Assembly: GCA_023381645.1 (NCBI GenBank)
Contig: JAMCRJ010000110.1
Span: forward strand, 1 to 24,524
Direction of reading: 5' to 3'
Length of the DNA: 24,524 bases
From: Gammaproteobacteria bacterium
GTDB lineage: Bacteria; Pseudomonadota; Gammaproteobacteria; Acidithiobacillales; Acidithiobacillaceae
Part shown: piece by piece, positions 15,036 through 24,524 of the stretch
Numbering within the stretch: position 1 is the first letter of the stretch
How the letters are laid out: every line of letters starts with the position of its first letter
Notes under the pieces: generated by a model
Told to the model about the DNA's origin: nothing
What the model saw: only the letters and a program-made list of their open reading frames with translations
Databases searched by the model: none
Position numbers and translations under genes: made by a program

Positions 15036-15891
15036 TCCAGGCGTAGCACACCCTCTGTCACGTAGCCTGCGCGACTGGCAGCATCATCTGCGCGAACGAC
15101 TGCGGGTAGTCAGCGATCAGCCGGAGCAGGAAGCGCGCTGGTTGCTGGCCGCTGCCCTGGGGTTGGATGCGACAGCCCTGCTCCGCAATGCCTTGCTCCC
15201 CATTCCTGCGGACCAAGGAGAGCGGGTTGCCGCACTGCTCGTCCGGCGCCTCGCAGGAGTCCCTCTGGCCTATTGTTTGGGCGAGTGGTCTTTTTACGGG
15301 CTGGACCTGCGCGTAAGCCCGGAGGTGCTGATCCCCCGCCCGGATACCGAGACGTTGGTGACCCTGGCTCTGGACGGTCTGGCGGAGGAGGGCGCAGTGC
15401 GTGTGCTCGATCTCGGCACCGGCTCCGGGGCCATTGCCCTGGCCATCGCCCTGGCGCGGCCGCAGGCGGAAGTCTGGGCCGTGGAGCAGAGCCCAGCGGC
15501 GTTACAGGTGGCGCGCGCCAACGGTGCGCTTCTGGCGCCCCGGGTACATTGGCTGGGGGGCGACTGGTATGCGCCACTGGACGACGCCCTGCGTTTTGAT
15601 CGGATAGTAGCCAACCCGCCTTACCTGGCTGAGGATGACCCTCATCTTCCCGATTTGCACCATGAGCCGCGGGATGCCCTGGTGGCTGGCCCCCGTGGCC
15701 TGGAGTGCCTGGAACGCATCATTGCTGGCGCATACGAGCGTCTTTCGACCAGCGGCGTACTCTTGCTGGAGCATGGCCCGGATCAGGGGGTCGCGGTGCG
15801 TCGCCTGCTCGGCAACGCCGGTTTCTGCGCCGTGCGGACCCGCTGTGATCTGGCCGGGCGCGAACGTGTGAGCAGCGGAACGAGGATCTAG
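15025..15891 (+). CDS. prmC: Release factor glutamine methyltransferase
   Basis: Methylates the glutamine of the GGQ motif in release factors RF1 and RF2, including the product of the gene just upstream. The 288 residues comprise an N-terminal helical substrate-binding domain (about 10-95) and a Rossmann methyltransferase domain. The latter shows the RPDTE segment (105-109), SAM-binding DLGTGSG (129-135) and the NPPY motif (197-200) that holds the target glutamine. The ATG at 15025 directly follows an in-frame GTG at 15022; either could start translation. It overlaps the end of prfA, consistent with coupling, and mutM follows two bases after its stop. Confidence 0.95.
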   Translation: MTSDPGVAHPLSRSLRDWQHHLRERLRVVSDQPEQEARWLLAAALGLDATALLRNALLPIPADQGERVAALLVRRLAGVPLAYCLGEWSFYGLDLRVSPEVLIPRPDTETLVTLALDGLAEEGAVRVLDLGTGSGAIALAIALARPQAEVWAVEQSPAALQVARANGALLAPRVHWLGGDWYAPLDDALRFDRIVANPPYLAEDDPHLPDLHHEPRDALVAGPRGLECLERIIAGAYERLSTSGVLLLEHGPDQGVAVRRLLGNAGFCAVRTRCDLAGRERVSSGTRI

Positions 15892-15893
15892 CC

Positions 15894-16706
15894 ATGCCCG
15901 AGTTGCCCGAGGTCGAAGTCACCCGTCTGGGTATCGCCCCCCATCTGCGGGGACGGCGCCTGGAGGGGGCCGTGGTGCGGGACAGCCGCCTGCGACTGCC
16001 CGTGAATGACGACCTTGCGGCGCGGGTGAGTGGGCAGCGTCTGCTGAACCTGCGGCGGCGGGGCAAGTACTTGCTGCTTGATCTGGAACGGGGAACGATC
16101 CTGATCCATCTGGGAATGAGTGGACACCTGCGCGTCCTCCCCCAAAGTGCCCCGGTGCGGAAGCACGATCATGTCGATCTGCTGTTTGCGGACGATCTCT
16201 GTCTGCGCTTTCACGACCCGCGCCGGTTTGGAGCCGTGCTCTGGCTTGCCGATGCCGACCGCCATCCCCTCCTGCAGCATCTCGGGCCGGAACCCCTGGG
16301 CGATGCGTTCGGCGCGGAATACCTTTACCAGCGGGCCCGAAACCGGCAGATACCGGTCAAATCCTTCCTCATGGATGCCCATGTCGTTGTGGGCGTCGGT
16401 AATATTTATGCCAACGAATCGCTGTTTGCGGCGGGTATCGATCCACGCCGCCATGCCGGACGGATCACCCTGCCGCGTTACATGAAACTGGTGCAGGCGC
16501 TGCGCGCCGTCCTGGGGGCCGCCATTGCCCAGGGTGGAACGACCTTGCGTGATTTTACCCGACCGGATGGCGGGAATGGATATTTTCGACTATCTCTGGC
16601 GGTGTACGGACGAGAGGGGGAGCCTTGTACACATTGCGGTGCGCCGTTACGGGGCGTCCGTATCGGTGGACGGGCGACGATCTATTGTCCCCAATGTCAG
16701 CGCTGA
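15894..16706 (+). CDS. mutM: Formamidopyrimidine-DNA glycosylase
   Basis: Base-excision repair enzyme that removes 8-oxoguanine and formamidopyrimidines and nicks the abasic site. The 270 residues carry the complete active site: after Met removal P2 is the nucleophile and E3 the acid (PELPEVE), with K58 in RRGKYLL. The helix-two-turn-helix is in the VVVGVGNIYANESLF region. The C-terminal zinc finger has C245, C248, C265 and C268. The ATG lies two bases after the prmC stop. Its presence in the heme operon is reasonable for cells under oxidative load, but that link is inference. Confidence 0.97.
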   Translation: MPELPEVEVTRLGIAPHLRGRRLEGAVVRDSRLRLPVNDDLAARVSGQRLLNLRRRGKYLLLDLERGTILIHLGMSGHLRVLPQSAPVRKHDHVDLLFADDLCLRFHDPRRFGAVLWLADADRHPLLQHLGPEPLGDAFGAEYLYQRARNRQIPVKSFLMDAHVVVGVGNIYANESLFAAGIDPRRHAGRITLPRYMKLVQALRAVLGAAIAQGGTTLRDFTRPDGGNGYFRLSLAVYGREGEPCTHCGAPLRGVRIGGRATIYCPQCQR

Positions 16707-16722
16707 TGGGTCGGGAGTAGGC

Positions 16723-19482
<2,760 letters not shown>

Positions 19483-19490
<8 letters not shown>

Positions 19491-20052
19491 GGGAGTGCTC
19501 CGGCAAGGTCCTGTAGAGAACATAGTGTGCAGTACCACAGTGGCCCCGCCGGTGGGCTTGCCAGTGGCGGGGGATCAGGGCGTCGTCCCACCGCTCCGCG
19601 GCGGAGGTTTCCAGGTAGAGCCAGCCTCCCACGGCAAGTTTCCGGTCCTTCCACAGCAGACGTGCCATCCGGGCTGGCCAGCCCTGGTCGAAAGGCGGGT
19701 CCGCGAAAAGGATATCGAAGGGCCTGGTACACTGTTGCAGGTACCCCAGCGCGTCCGCTCCCGCCAACTGCTGTGCCGCTACGCCGCAGGCGGCCAGATT
19801 CCGGGCCAGGAGCCGGCGATGCCCCGGATCCTGTTCGACAAAAACGACTTCCCGTGCGCCGCGTGACCAGGCCTCCAGTCCCAGCGCCCCGCTACCGGCA
19901 AAAAGATCCAGCACCCGCGCCCCAGCCACCTGTCCCTCCAGCCAGTTGAACAGCCTCTCCCGTACCGCGCCCGGCGTGGGGCGCAGGGTATGGCCGGCCG
20001 GGGTCAGCAGGCGTCGCCCGCGATGATGCCCCGCGATGATGGAGACGCTCAT
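19483..20052 (-). CDS. rsmD: 16S rRNA (guanine966-N2)-methyltransferase
   Basis: Methylates G966 of 16S rRNA in the small subunit. The 189 residues match the family (198 in E. coli). Seen are IIAGHHRGRRL at the N terminus, LRPTPGAVRERLFNWL, the SAM-binding LDLFAGSGALGLEAWSRGA, and the catalytic ADPPF motif. The ATG at 20052 has little ribosome-binding sequence upstream. It heads the minus-strand rsmD-coaD-fdx group and is divergent from ftsY, a widely conserved rsmD/ftsY arrangement. Coupled to coaD by overlap. Confidence 0.95.
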
Positions 20053-20109
20053 GCGCAGCGGCCCGGCAGCGGGGAGCGTCCCGCAAGGTGCGTGCGGGCA
20101 TCCCGCGCA

Positions 20110-20138
20110 TTGTTCGATTCCGCCCTTCGGTGGATAAT
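20110..20138 (+). promoter_or_regulatory. Promoter of the ftsY-ftsE-ftsX operon
   Basis: TTGTTC (20110-20115) and GATAAT (20133-20138) are separated by exactly 17 bases, 36 bases before the ftsY ATG. The start site would be near 20145. Confidence 0.55.
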
Positions 20139-20174
20139 GTAAAGATTCATGGCGTCTGAGGTCTGCTTAACCCA

Positions 20175-21206
20175 ATGGTGTTCGACTGGTTCAAGCGTAA
20201 CAAAAGCCTCCCTGCGGGGGAAACGTTCGCCGAAGAGGTGATATCCCCTGCCCCTGTGCCGACCATCCCGGAAGATGCCCCCAAGGGACTTTTCTCCCGT
20301 CTTCGGCAAGGCCTGGCCCGTAGCCGGGAACAACTGGCCGGGGGTGTAGGGCGTCTGGTACTTGGTAAAAAGGTGATCGATGCGGATCTGCTGGAAGATC
20401 TCGAAGCCTTGCTGCTACAGGCAGATCTCGGCAGCGCCGCAACCCGGGAAGTCATGGACAGCGTCACGGAACGGGTGCGTCGCAACGAACTCACGGACCC
20501 CGGCGCGCTCCAGGCGGCACTGCGCGAATCGCTCCTGGATATCCTGCGTCCCCGCGCACAACCCTGGTCGCCCGAGAAGGGGCATTCTCAGGTGTTGCTC
20601 ATGGTCGGTATCAACGGCGCAGGCAAAACGACCACCATCGGTAAACTGGCGGCACGCTGGAAGGCGGAAGGTTTCACGCTGGTACTTGCTGCCGGGGACA
20701 CCTTCCGCGCCGCCGCTGTCGAGCAGTTGCAGGGCTGGGGGAAGCGCGTGCAGGTGCCGGTGATAGCGCAGGGTACGGGCGCTGACAGCGCCTCCGTGAT
20801 TTTCGATGCGCTGACCACGACCCGCGCGCGGGGCAGCGACCTGCTCATCGCCGATACCGCCGGGCGCCTCCATACCCAGGGCCATCTCATGGAAGAGTTG
20901 AAGAAGATCAAGCGGGTTCTCGGCAAACAGGACCCGGAGGCGCCGCAGCAGATCTGGCTGGTGCTGGACGCCGGGACCGGGCAGAACGCCCTCAATCAGG
21001 CGCGTCAGTTTCATGACGCGGTGGGGCTGACGGGCATCTGCATCACCAAGCTGGATGGTACCGCCAAGGGGGGCGTGGTGGCGGCCATCGCCAAGGCCCT
21101 GCCTATCCCCATTCGCTACATTGGTGTCGGTGAGCAGGTCGAAGATTTACGTCCCTTTGACCCCGAATCTTTTGTCGATGCCCTATTTGCGGAGTCGAAG
21201 TCATGA
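20175..21206 (+). CDS. ftsY: Signal recognition particle receptor FtsY
   Basis: Membrane-associated SRP-family GTPase that docks SRP-bound ribosomes at the Sec translocon. The product is 343 residues. The NG core shows G1 GINGAGKTT (145-153), AAGDTFRAAAVEQL (172-185), DTAGR (227-231), TKLDGTAKGG (291-300) and the GVGEQVEDLRPFDP tail. The N-terminal region before the N domain is only about 40 residues, far shorter than the acidic A domain of E. coli FtsY (497 residues), but it keeps an amphipathic start (MVFDWFKRNK) that could bind membrane. The stop overlaps the ftsE start as ATGA. Confidence 0.97.
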   Translation: MVFDWFKRNKSLPAGETFAEEVISPAPVPTIPEDAPKGLFSRLRQGLARSREQLAGGVGRLVLGKKVIDADLLEDLEALLLQADLGSAATREVMDSVTERVRRNELTDPGALQAALRESLLDILRPRAQPWSPEKGHSQVLLMVGINGAGKTTTIGKLAARWKAEGFTLVLAAGDTFRAAAVEQLQGWGKRVQVPVIAQGTGADSASVIFDALTTTRARGSDLLIADTAGRLHTQGHLMEELKKIKRVLGKQDPEAPQQIWLVLDAGTGQNALNQARQFHDAVGLTGICITKLDGTAKGGVVAAIAKALPIPIRYIGVGEQVEDLRPFDPESFVDALFAESKS

Positions 21207-21874
21207 TCGAGTTTATCAATGTCACCAAGCATTACCCCGGACGACATCATGTCCTGCGCGAGGTGAATCTGCATTTGCGTAAAGGCGAGATGGCCCTGCT
21301 GACTGGATCTTCCGGCGCTGGCAAAAGTACACTCCTCAAGTTGCTTCTGCGCCTGGAGGATGTCAGTCACGGGACGCTGATGGTCAACGGTGTCGATGTC
21401 TCCACCCTCAGGCGCCGCCATATTCCCGCCTACCGGCGGCGGATCGGCGTGGTTTTTCAGGACCATAAGCTGCTGATGGATCGCGATGTGTTCAGCAATG
21501 TGGCGTTGACCCTGCAGGTGGGAGGCCTTAGTGGCCGGCAAGTACAAAGCCGGGTACGGGCAGCGCTGGAGAAGGTGGGGTTGGGCAATCGCGCACAGGA
21601 TTTTCCCGCGATCCTGTCCGGGGGTGAGCAGCAACGGGTGGGTATCGCCCGCGCCATCGTTCATACCCCGGAAATTCTGCTGGCGGACGAACCGACGGGA
21701 AATCTGGACCAATCTCTGAGCACGGAGATCCTTGACCTCTTCCGCGACTTCCATCACCACGGAACGACGGTGCTGGTGGCCACCCATGACCAATCGCAAG
21801 TCAACCGCCTCGGCCTGCCGGTATTTCACCTGGAAAAGGGCCATCTGCACACGCCTGGGGAGAACAACGCTTGA
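21203..21874 (+). CDS. ftsE: Cell division ATP-binding protein FtsE
   Basis: ABC-type ATPase that works with FtsX at the division site to control peptidoglycan hydrolases through periplasmic partners such as EnvC. The 223 residues match E. coli (222). Walker A is GSSGAGKS (35-42), the Q-loop VFQDHKLL, signature LSGGEQ (138-143), Walker B ILLADE (158-163) and the switch histidine in THD (194-196). The ATG overlaps the ftsY stop and the stop overlaps the ftsX start (TTGA), so ftsY, ftsE and ftsX are translationally linked. Confidence 0.97.
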   Translation: MIEFINVTKHYPGRHHVLREVNLHLRKGEMALLTGSSGAGKSTLLKLLLRLEDVSHGTLMVNGVDVSTLRRRHIPAYRRRIGVVFQDHKLLMDRDVFSNVALTLQVGGLSGRQVQSRVRAALEKVGLGNRAQDFPAILSGGEQQRVGIARAIVHTPEILLADEPTGNLDQSLSTEILDLFRDFHHHGTTVLVATHDQSQVNRLGLPVFHLEKGHLHTPGENNA

Positions 21875-22776
21875 ATCTTCATATCCGCCTGGAAGCTGCA
21901 AAAAATGCGCTGAACACGCTGATCAGGCAGCCTGTGGCCACCTTCATGACCGTGTTCGCGTTGGCCATCGTTCTGGCGCTTCCGGTGGGTCTTTTTGCGG
22001 CCCTCAACAATCTCCAGCAACTGCTGGGACACTGGCAGGATCAGGCACAGATCTCTCTCTTTCTGCGCCAGGAAGCCTCCGCCGCCGAGATTCAGAACCT
22101 CCAGACCCTGCTCGAACGTGGCACCGGAGTGGTGAGCGTGCGTTATGTGGGCAAGGCCGCTGCGTTGACGGAGTTTGAGCACACCGCCGGCATGACGGCG
22201 GCCATCCAGACCCTGGGCGAAAATCCCCTGCCAGCCTCTTTCGTGGTGGAACTGAACCCTTTGGCCCAGAGTCCGTCGGCACTGCAGACATTGGTGGCCT
22301 ATTGGGGCCGGCAACCGGGGGTGGCCAGCGCACAGTCAGACCTGGGCTGGGTGGCCCGTCTGCAGGCGATACTTGCGCTGGGTCAGCGCGCGGTCTGGAT
22401 TCTCGCCGGATTACTCGCGGTGGGCGTTATTCTGGTCATGGGTAACACCATTCGCCTGCACATCGCCCAGCGGCGTGACGAAATCGATGTGGCGAGTCTG
22501 GTGGGGGCCACCCGCGCCTTCATCCGCCGCCCTTTTCTTTACCAGGGCCTGTTTCAGGGGGCAGTGGCCGGGGTGTTGGCCTGGATGATTGTCGCCGTCA
22601 CGGTATCGGTCTTGCAGGGGCCTGTGGAACGGCTGGCGGAACTCTACGGTACCCGTTTTCATTTGCTGGGTCTGAGTTCCGGGCAGGGCCTTGTTCTCAT
22701 CGCCGCCAGTGCGCTTCTCGGCTGGCTGGGGTCCCGCCTTGCAGTCGGGCGGCACCTCGACCATACTTTTTCCTGA
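21871..22776 (+). CDS. ftsX: Cell division protein FtsX
   Basis: Membrane partner of FtsE; transmits ATP-driven changes to wall hydrolases outside the inner membrane. The 301 residues show the family layout: a cytoplasmic N terminus, membrane helix 1 (about 22-46), a periplasmic loop (about 47-165) with the usual ISLFLRQEAS start, and three C-terminal helices (about 173-193, 224-248, 270-292). The cytoplasmic NTIRLHIAQRRDEIDVASLVGAT segment, shown here by its core RRDEIDV, is conserved. The start is TTG at 21871, overlapping the ftsE stop, with GGGGAG about eight bases upstream. Confidence 0.95.
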   Translation: MNLHIRLEAAKNALNTLIRQPVATFMTVFALAIVLALPVGLFAALNNLQQLLGHWQDQAQISLFLRQEASAAEIQNLQTLLERGTGVVSVRYVGKAAALTEFEHTAGMTAAIQTLGENPLPASFVVELNPLAQSPSALQTLVAYWGRQPGVASAQSDLGWVARLQAILALGQRAVWILAGLLAVGVILVMGNTIRLHIAQRRDEIDVASLVGATRAFIRRPFLYQGLFQGAVAGVLAWMIVAVTVSVLQGPVERLAELYGTRFHLLGLSSGQGLVLIAASALLGWLGSRLAVGRHLDHTFS

Positions 22777-22790
22777 GGGCGGATTTTTGC

Positions 22791-22814
22791 GGCCCGTCCT
22801 TGAAAGGGCGGGCC
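22791..22814. repeat. Strong hairpin between ftsX and rpoH
   Basis: GGCCCGTCCT (22791-22800) pairs with AGGGCGGGCC (22805-22814), with one G-U pair and a TGAA loop. The T-run lies before, not after, the stem, so it is not a standard terminator for ftsX. It overlaps the -35 element of the proposed rpoH promoter. Confidence 0.6.
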
Positions 22815-22827
22815 AGTGGCTCCATAT
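22799..22827 (+). promoter_or_regulatory. Sigma-32-type (heat-shock) promoter of rpoH
   Basis: CTTGAAA (22799-22805) and CTCCATAT (22820-22827) are separated by 14 bases. This matches the known heat-shock consensus CTTGAAA-N13 to 15-CCCCATAT at all but one position. The start site would be near 22834, giving a leader of about 86 bases. Read as sigma-70 (TTGAAA-N17-CATATG) the -10 is poor. Confidence 0.55.
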
Positions 22828-22919
22828 GCCGGGTGATGTGTCGTGAATCAGAATCCACCAGACGGAACGTGCGGCCGTGTTCAGAGTCCAAGCACGCAGG
22901 ACGGTGCATGAGGATTGCC

Positions 22920-23780
22920 ATGAAAGAACTTGCGATAGCCAGTAGAGATTTGGTCAGCCCTGACGGGCTGGCGGGGTATCTGCGTTTTGTGAACGCCCAA
23001 CCGCTGCTGCGGCCGGAAGAAGAACGTGATCTGGCCCGGCGCCTGCGCGATCACGGCGACGTGGATGCGGCCAAGGATCTGGTGCTCAGCCACCTGCGCT
23101 TTGTGGTGCGGGTGGCGCGGGGTTATCGGGGATATGGATTGCAGGAAGCCGACTTGATTCAGGAAGGCAATATCGGCCTGATGAAGGCGGTGAAGCGCTA
23201 CGACCCGGATCATGGCGTACGTCTGGTCTCCTTTGCAGTGCATTGGGTCAAGGCGGAGATTCACGAATTCATCCTGCGCAACTGGCGTATTGTCAAGGTG
23301 GCCACCACCAAGGCGCAACGCAAACTGTTCTTCAACCTTCGTTCCAGCCGCAGCCATACCGGCTGGATGAGCGGTGAGGAGAGCGCCGCCATGGCAGACG
23401 ATCTGGGTGTTACCCAGGCCCAGGTGCTGGAGATGGAAGGGCGGATGTCCGGTTACGACTACTCGCTCAACCTCGAACCGGATGAGGAACGGGAGGGCGG
23501 ACGTGTCCTGGATCTGGCGGACCCCACCGGGTCGCCCATAGAGCAACTGGTGGAGCGGGACTGGGATCAGCAGCAGCACAAAGCCCTGCATACGGCGTTG
23601 TCGGCCCTGCCCCAGAGGGATCGTTACATCATTGAAAACCGCTGGCTGAGCGACGACCCCAAGACCTTGCAGGTGTTGGGTGATGAACTGGGTGTTTCGG
23701 CAGAGCGGGTGCGGCAACTGGAAAAAAGCAGTATGGGCAAGTTGCGTCAACAGATGCTCACGACGGCGGCGGTAGCTTGA
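22920..23780 (+). CDS. rpoH: RNA polymerase sigma-32 factor (heat shock)
   Basis: Directs RNA polymerase to heat-shock promoters. The 286 residues match E. coli (284). Region 2 shows LSHLRFVVRVARGY, ADLIQEGNIGLMKAVKRY and VRLVSFAVHWVKAEIHEF; the RpoH box is QRKLFFNLR; region 4 ends with GVSAERVRQLEKSSMGKLR. These mark RpoH rather than RpoD or RpoS. The ATG at 22920 has GAGGA five bases upstream; an ATG at 22908 would add four residues and is also possible. The ftsY-ftsE-ftsX-rpoH order is as in E. coli. A heat-shock-type promoter precedes it. The stop overlaps the next gene as TTGA. Confidence 0.96.
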   Translation: MKELAIASRDLVSPDGLAGYLRFVNAQPLLRPEEERDLARRLRDHGDVDAAKDLVLSHLRFVVRVARGYRGYGLQEADLIQEGNIGLMKAVKRYDPDHGVRLVSFAVHWVKAEIHEFILRNWRIVKVATTKAQRKLFFNLRSSRSHTGWMSGEESAAMADDLGVTQAQVLEMEGRMSGYDYSLNLEPDEEREGGRVLDLADPTGSPIEQLVERDWDQQQHKALHTALSALPQRDRYIIENRWLSDDPKTLQVLGDELGVSAERVRQLEKSSMGKLRQQMLTTAAVA

Positions 23781-24109
23781 GCGCCGTACTGCTTTTTCAC
23801 GTTGACGATGCCGGGCGCTGGCCTAATCTGCTGGCCAATCTGCGCAATGCCCAGGCAGCGGATCCGGCGCAAAGCCTGCGGGTCATCGCGAATGGTCAGG
23901 CACCCGTGTCCCTCTGGGCAAAGGGACACTGGCGGCGTGAGATCGAAGAGCGCATCAGTGCCGGGGTGCAGGTCGATTTTTGTGAAAACAGCGTGCGTAA
24001 CATGGGGTTGAACCCTGACGACCGGCCTGCGGGCAGCCAACTGGTCGCCGCCGGGATCATCGCCATTGCGGATGCCCAGGAGGCTGGCGCCCTCTACATC
24101 AAGCCCTGA
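23777..24109 (+). CDS. DsrE/DsrF-like small protein
   Basis: A 110-residue soluble protein resembling the DsrE-like family (COG1416-type). The pattern is LLFHVDDAGRWPNLLANLRN at the N terminus, RVIANGQAP in the middle, a conserved cysteine C69 in VDFCENSVRNMGL, and the closing ALYIKP. DsrE relatives pass sulfur as persulfide on this cysteine in sulfur-oxidising bacteria, but many members have no known role; a sulfur or redox function here is inference. The TTG start overlaps the rpoH stop (23777-23780), so its translation depends on rpoH and it probably shares heat-shock control. Confidence 0.75.
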   Translation: MSAVLLFHVDDAGRWPNLLANLRNAQAADPAQSLRVIANGQAPVSLWAKGHWRREIEERISAGVQVDFCENSVRNMGLNPDDRPAGSQLVAAGIIAIADAQEAGALYIKP

Positions 24110-24130
24110 CCCCGCTGTACAGTTCCCCCA

Positions 24131-24524
24131 TCACAAAATATAACGAGACAAATCCTCGTCCTGCGCCAGATCTTTCAGACGGCTGTCCACATAGGCGGCG
24201 TCGACCTCCAGGGCCGTAGTGCCGCCGTCGGGTGCGACAAAAGCCACCTCTTCCAGCAGCCGCTCCATGACCGTATGCAGGCGCCGGGCGCCGATGTTCT
24301 CCACCCGTTCATTCACCTGCTGGGCAATTTCGGCGATACGCCGCACGCCATCCTGGGTAAAGTGTAAAGCCAGCCCGTCGCCGGCCAGCAAGGCACTGTA
24401 TTGCCGGACCAGCGCATTCTCCGGCTCCTGCAGTATCCGCACCAGATCCGCCGCACTCAGGGCCTCCAGCTCCACGCGGATAGGCAGGCGACCCTGCAGT
24501 TCCGGGATCAGATCGGAGGGCTTG
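24131..24524 (-). CDS. hslU: ATP-dependent protease ATPase subunit HslU (3' part)
   Basis: Unfoldase ring of the HslUV protease. The window holds the last 130 codons; the gene continues past the right edge. [19 protein letters not shown], the sensor-2 region [19 protein letters not shown] and the C-terminal tail DLSRYIL, which docks into HslV, identify it clearly. hslV would be expected upstream of it, beyond the window. It converges on the rpoH-DsrE operon with 21 bases between stops; no terminator is visible there. Confidence 0.95.
   Translation of the reverse strand, partial: KPSDLIPELQGRLPIRVELEALSAADLVRILQEPENALVRQYSALLAGDGLALHFTQDGVRRIAEIAQQVNERVENIGARRLHTVMERLLEEVAFVAPDGGTTALEVDAAYVDSRLKDLAQDEDLSRYIL

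Noticed and set aside
22791..22814. Hairpin after ftsX as an intrinsic terminator.
   Set aside because: No T-run follows the stem on either strand; the T-run precedes it on the plus strand.

Overview
This window looks like ordinary chromosome from a GC-rich proteobacterium close to Acidithiobacillus. That assignment is inferred from protein character, from a gene order shared with gammaproteobacteria (ftsY-ftsE-ftsX-rpoH; TPR protein-lolB-ispE-tRNA-Gln-prs divergent from hemA-prfA-prmC) and from a DsrE-like protein. I could not search a database. Nearly all of the window is core housekeeping genes, tightly packed, many joined by 4-nt ATGA or TTGA stop/start overlaps.

Layout. (1) 1-4457, plus: the tail of an upstream gene, rplI, dnaB, alr and radA (translation, replication, cell-wall D-alanine, recombination). 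(2) 4458-8175: a looser region with a secreted DUF4168 protein, pepP, a secreted 3D/double-psi-beta-barrel protein on the minus strand, a 404-base gap holding promoters, a possible 33-residue ORF and hairpins, an Lpp-like alanine-zipper lipoprotein with a strong terminator, and a scrap of a type I restriction gene (hsdR) next to tRNA-His. (3) 8184-12555, minus: TPR protein, lolB, ispE, tRNA-Gln and prs as one probable operon, then tRNA-His with its own promoter. (4) 12679-18759, plus: hemA, prfA, prmC, mutM and a dynamin-like GTPase. (5) 18686-20052, minus: rsmD, coaD and a YfhL-type ferredoxin whose 3' end overlaps the GTPase gene. (6) 20175-24109, plus: ftsY, ftsE, ftsX, then rpoH with a DsrE-like gene. 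(7) 24131 to the end, minus: the 3' part of hslU.

Themes. Cell-envelope functions recur (alr, the Lpp-like lipoprotein, 3D protein, lolB, FtsEX, FtsY). Heat-shock functions cluster at the right edge: rpoH lies convergent to hslU, and a near-consensus sigma-32-type promoter precedes rpoH. The most interesting regulatory signal is the hemA/TPR divergent region, where two opposite promoters appear to share one palindromic -35 hexamer and hemA has no standard start codon at the expected place.

I found no clear new multi-gene system, CRISPR array, prophage or intact insertion sequence. The least understood items are the dynamin-like GTPase with its cysteine-containing insertion, the structured gap upstream of the lipoprotein, and the DsrE-like gene coupled to rpoH.
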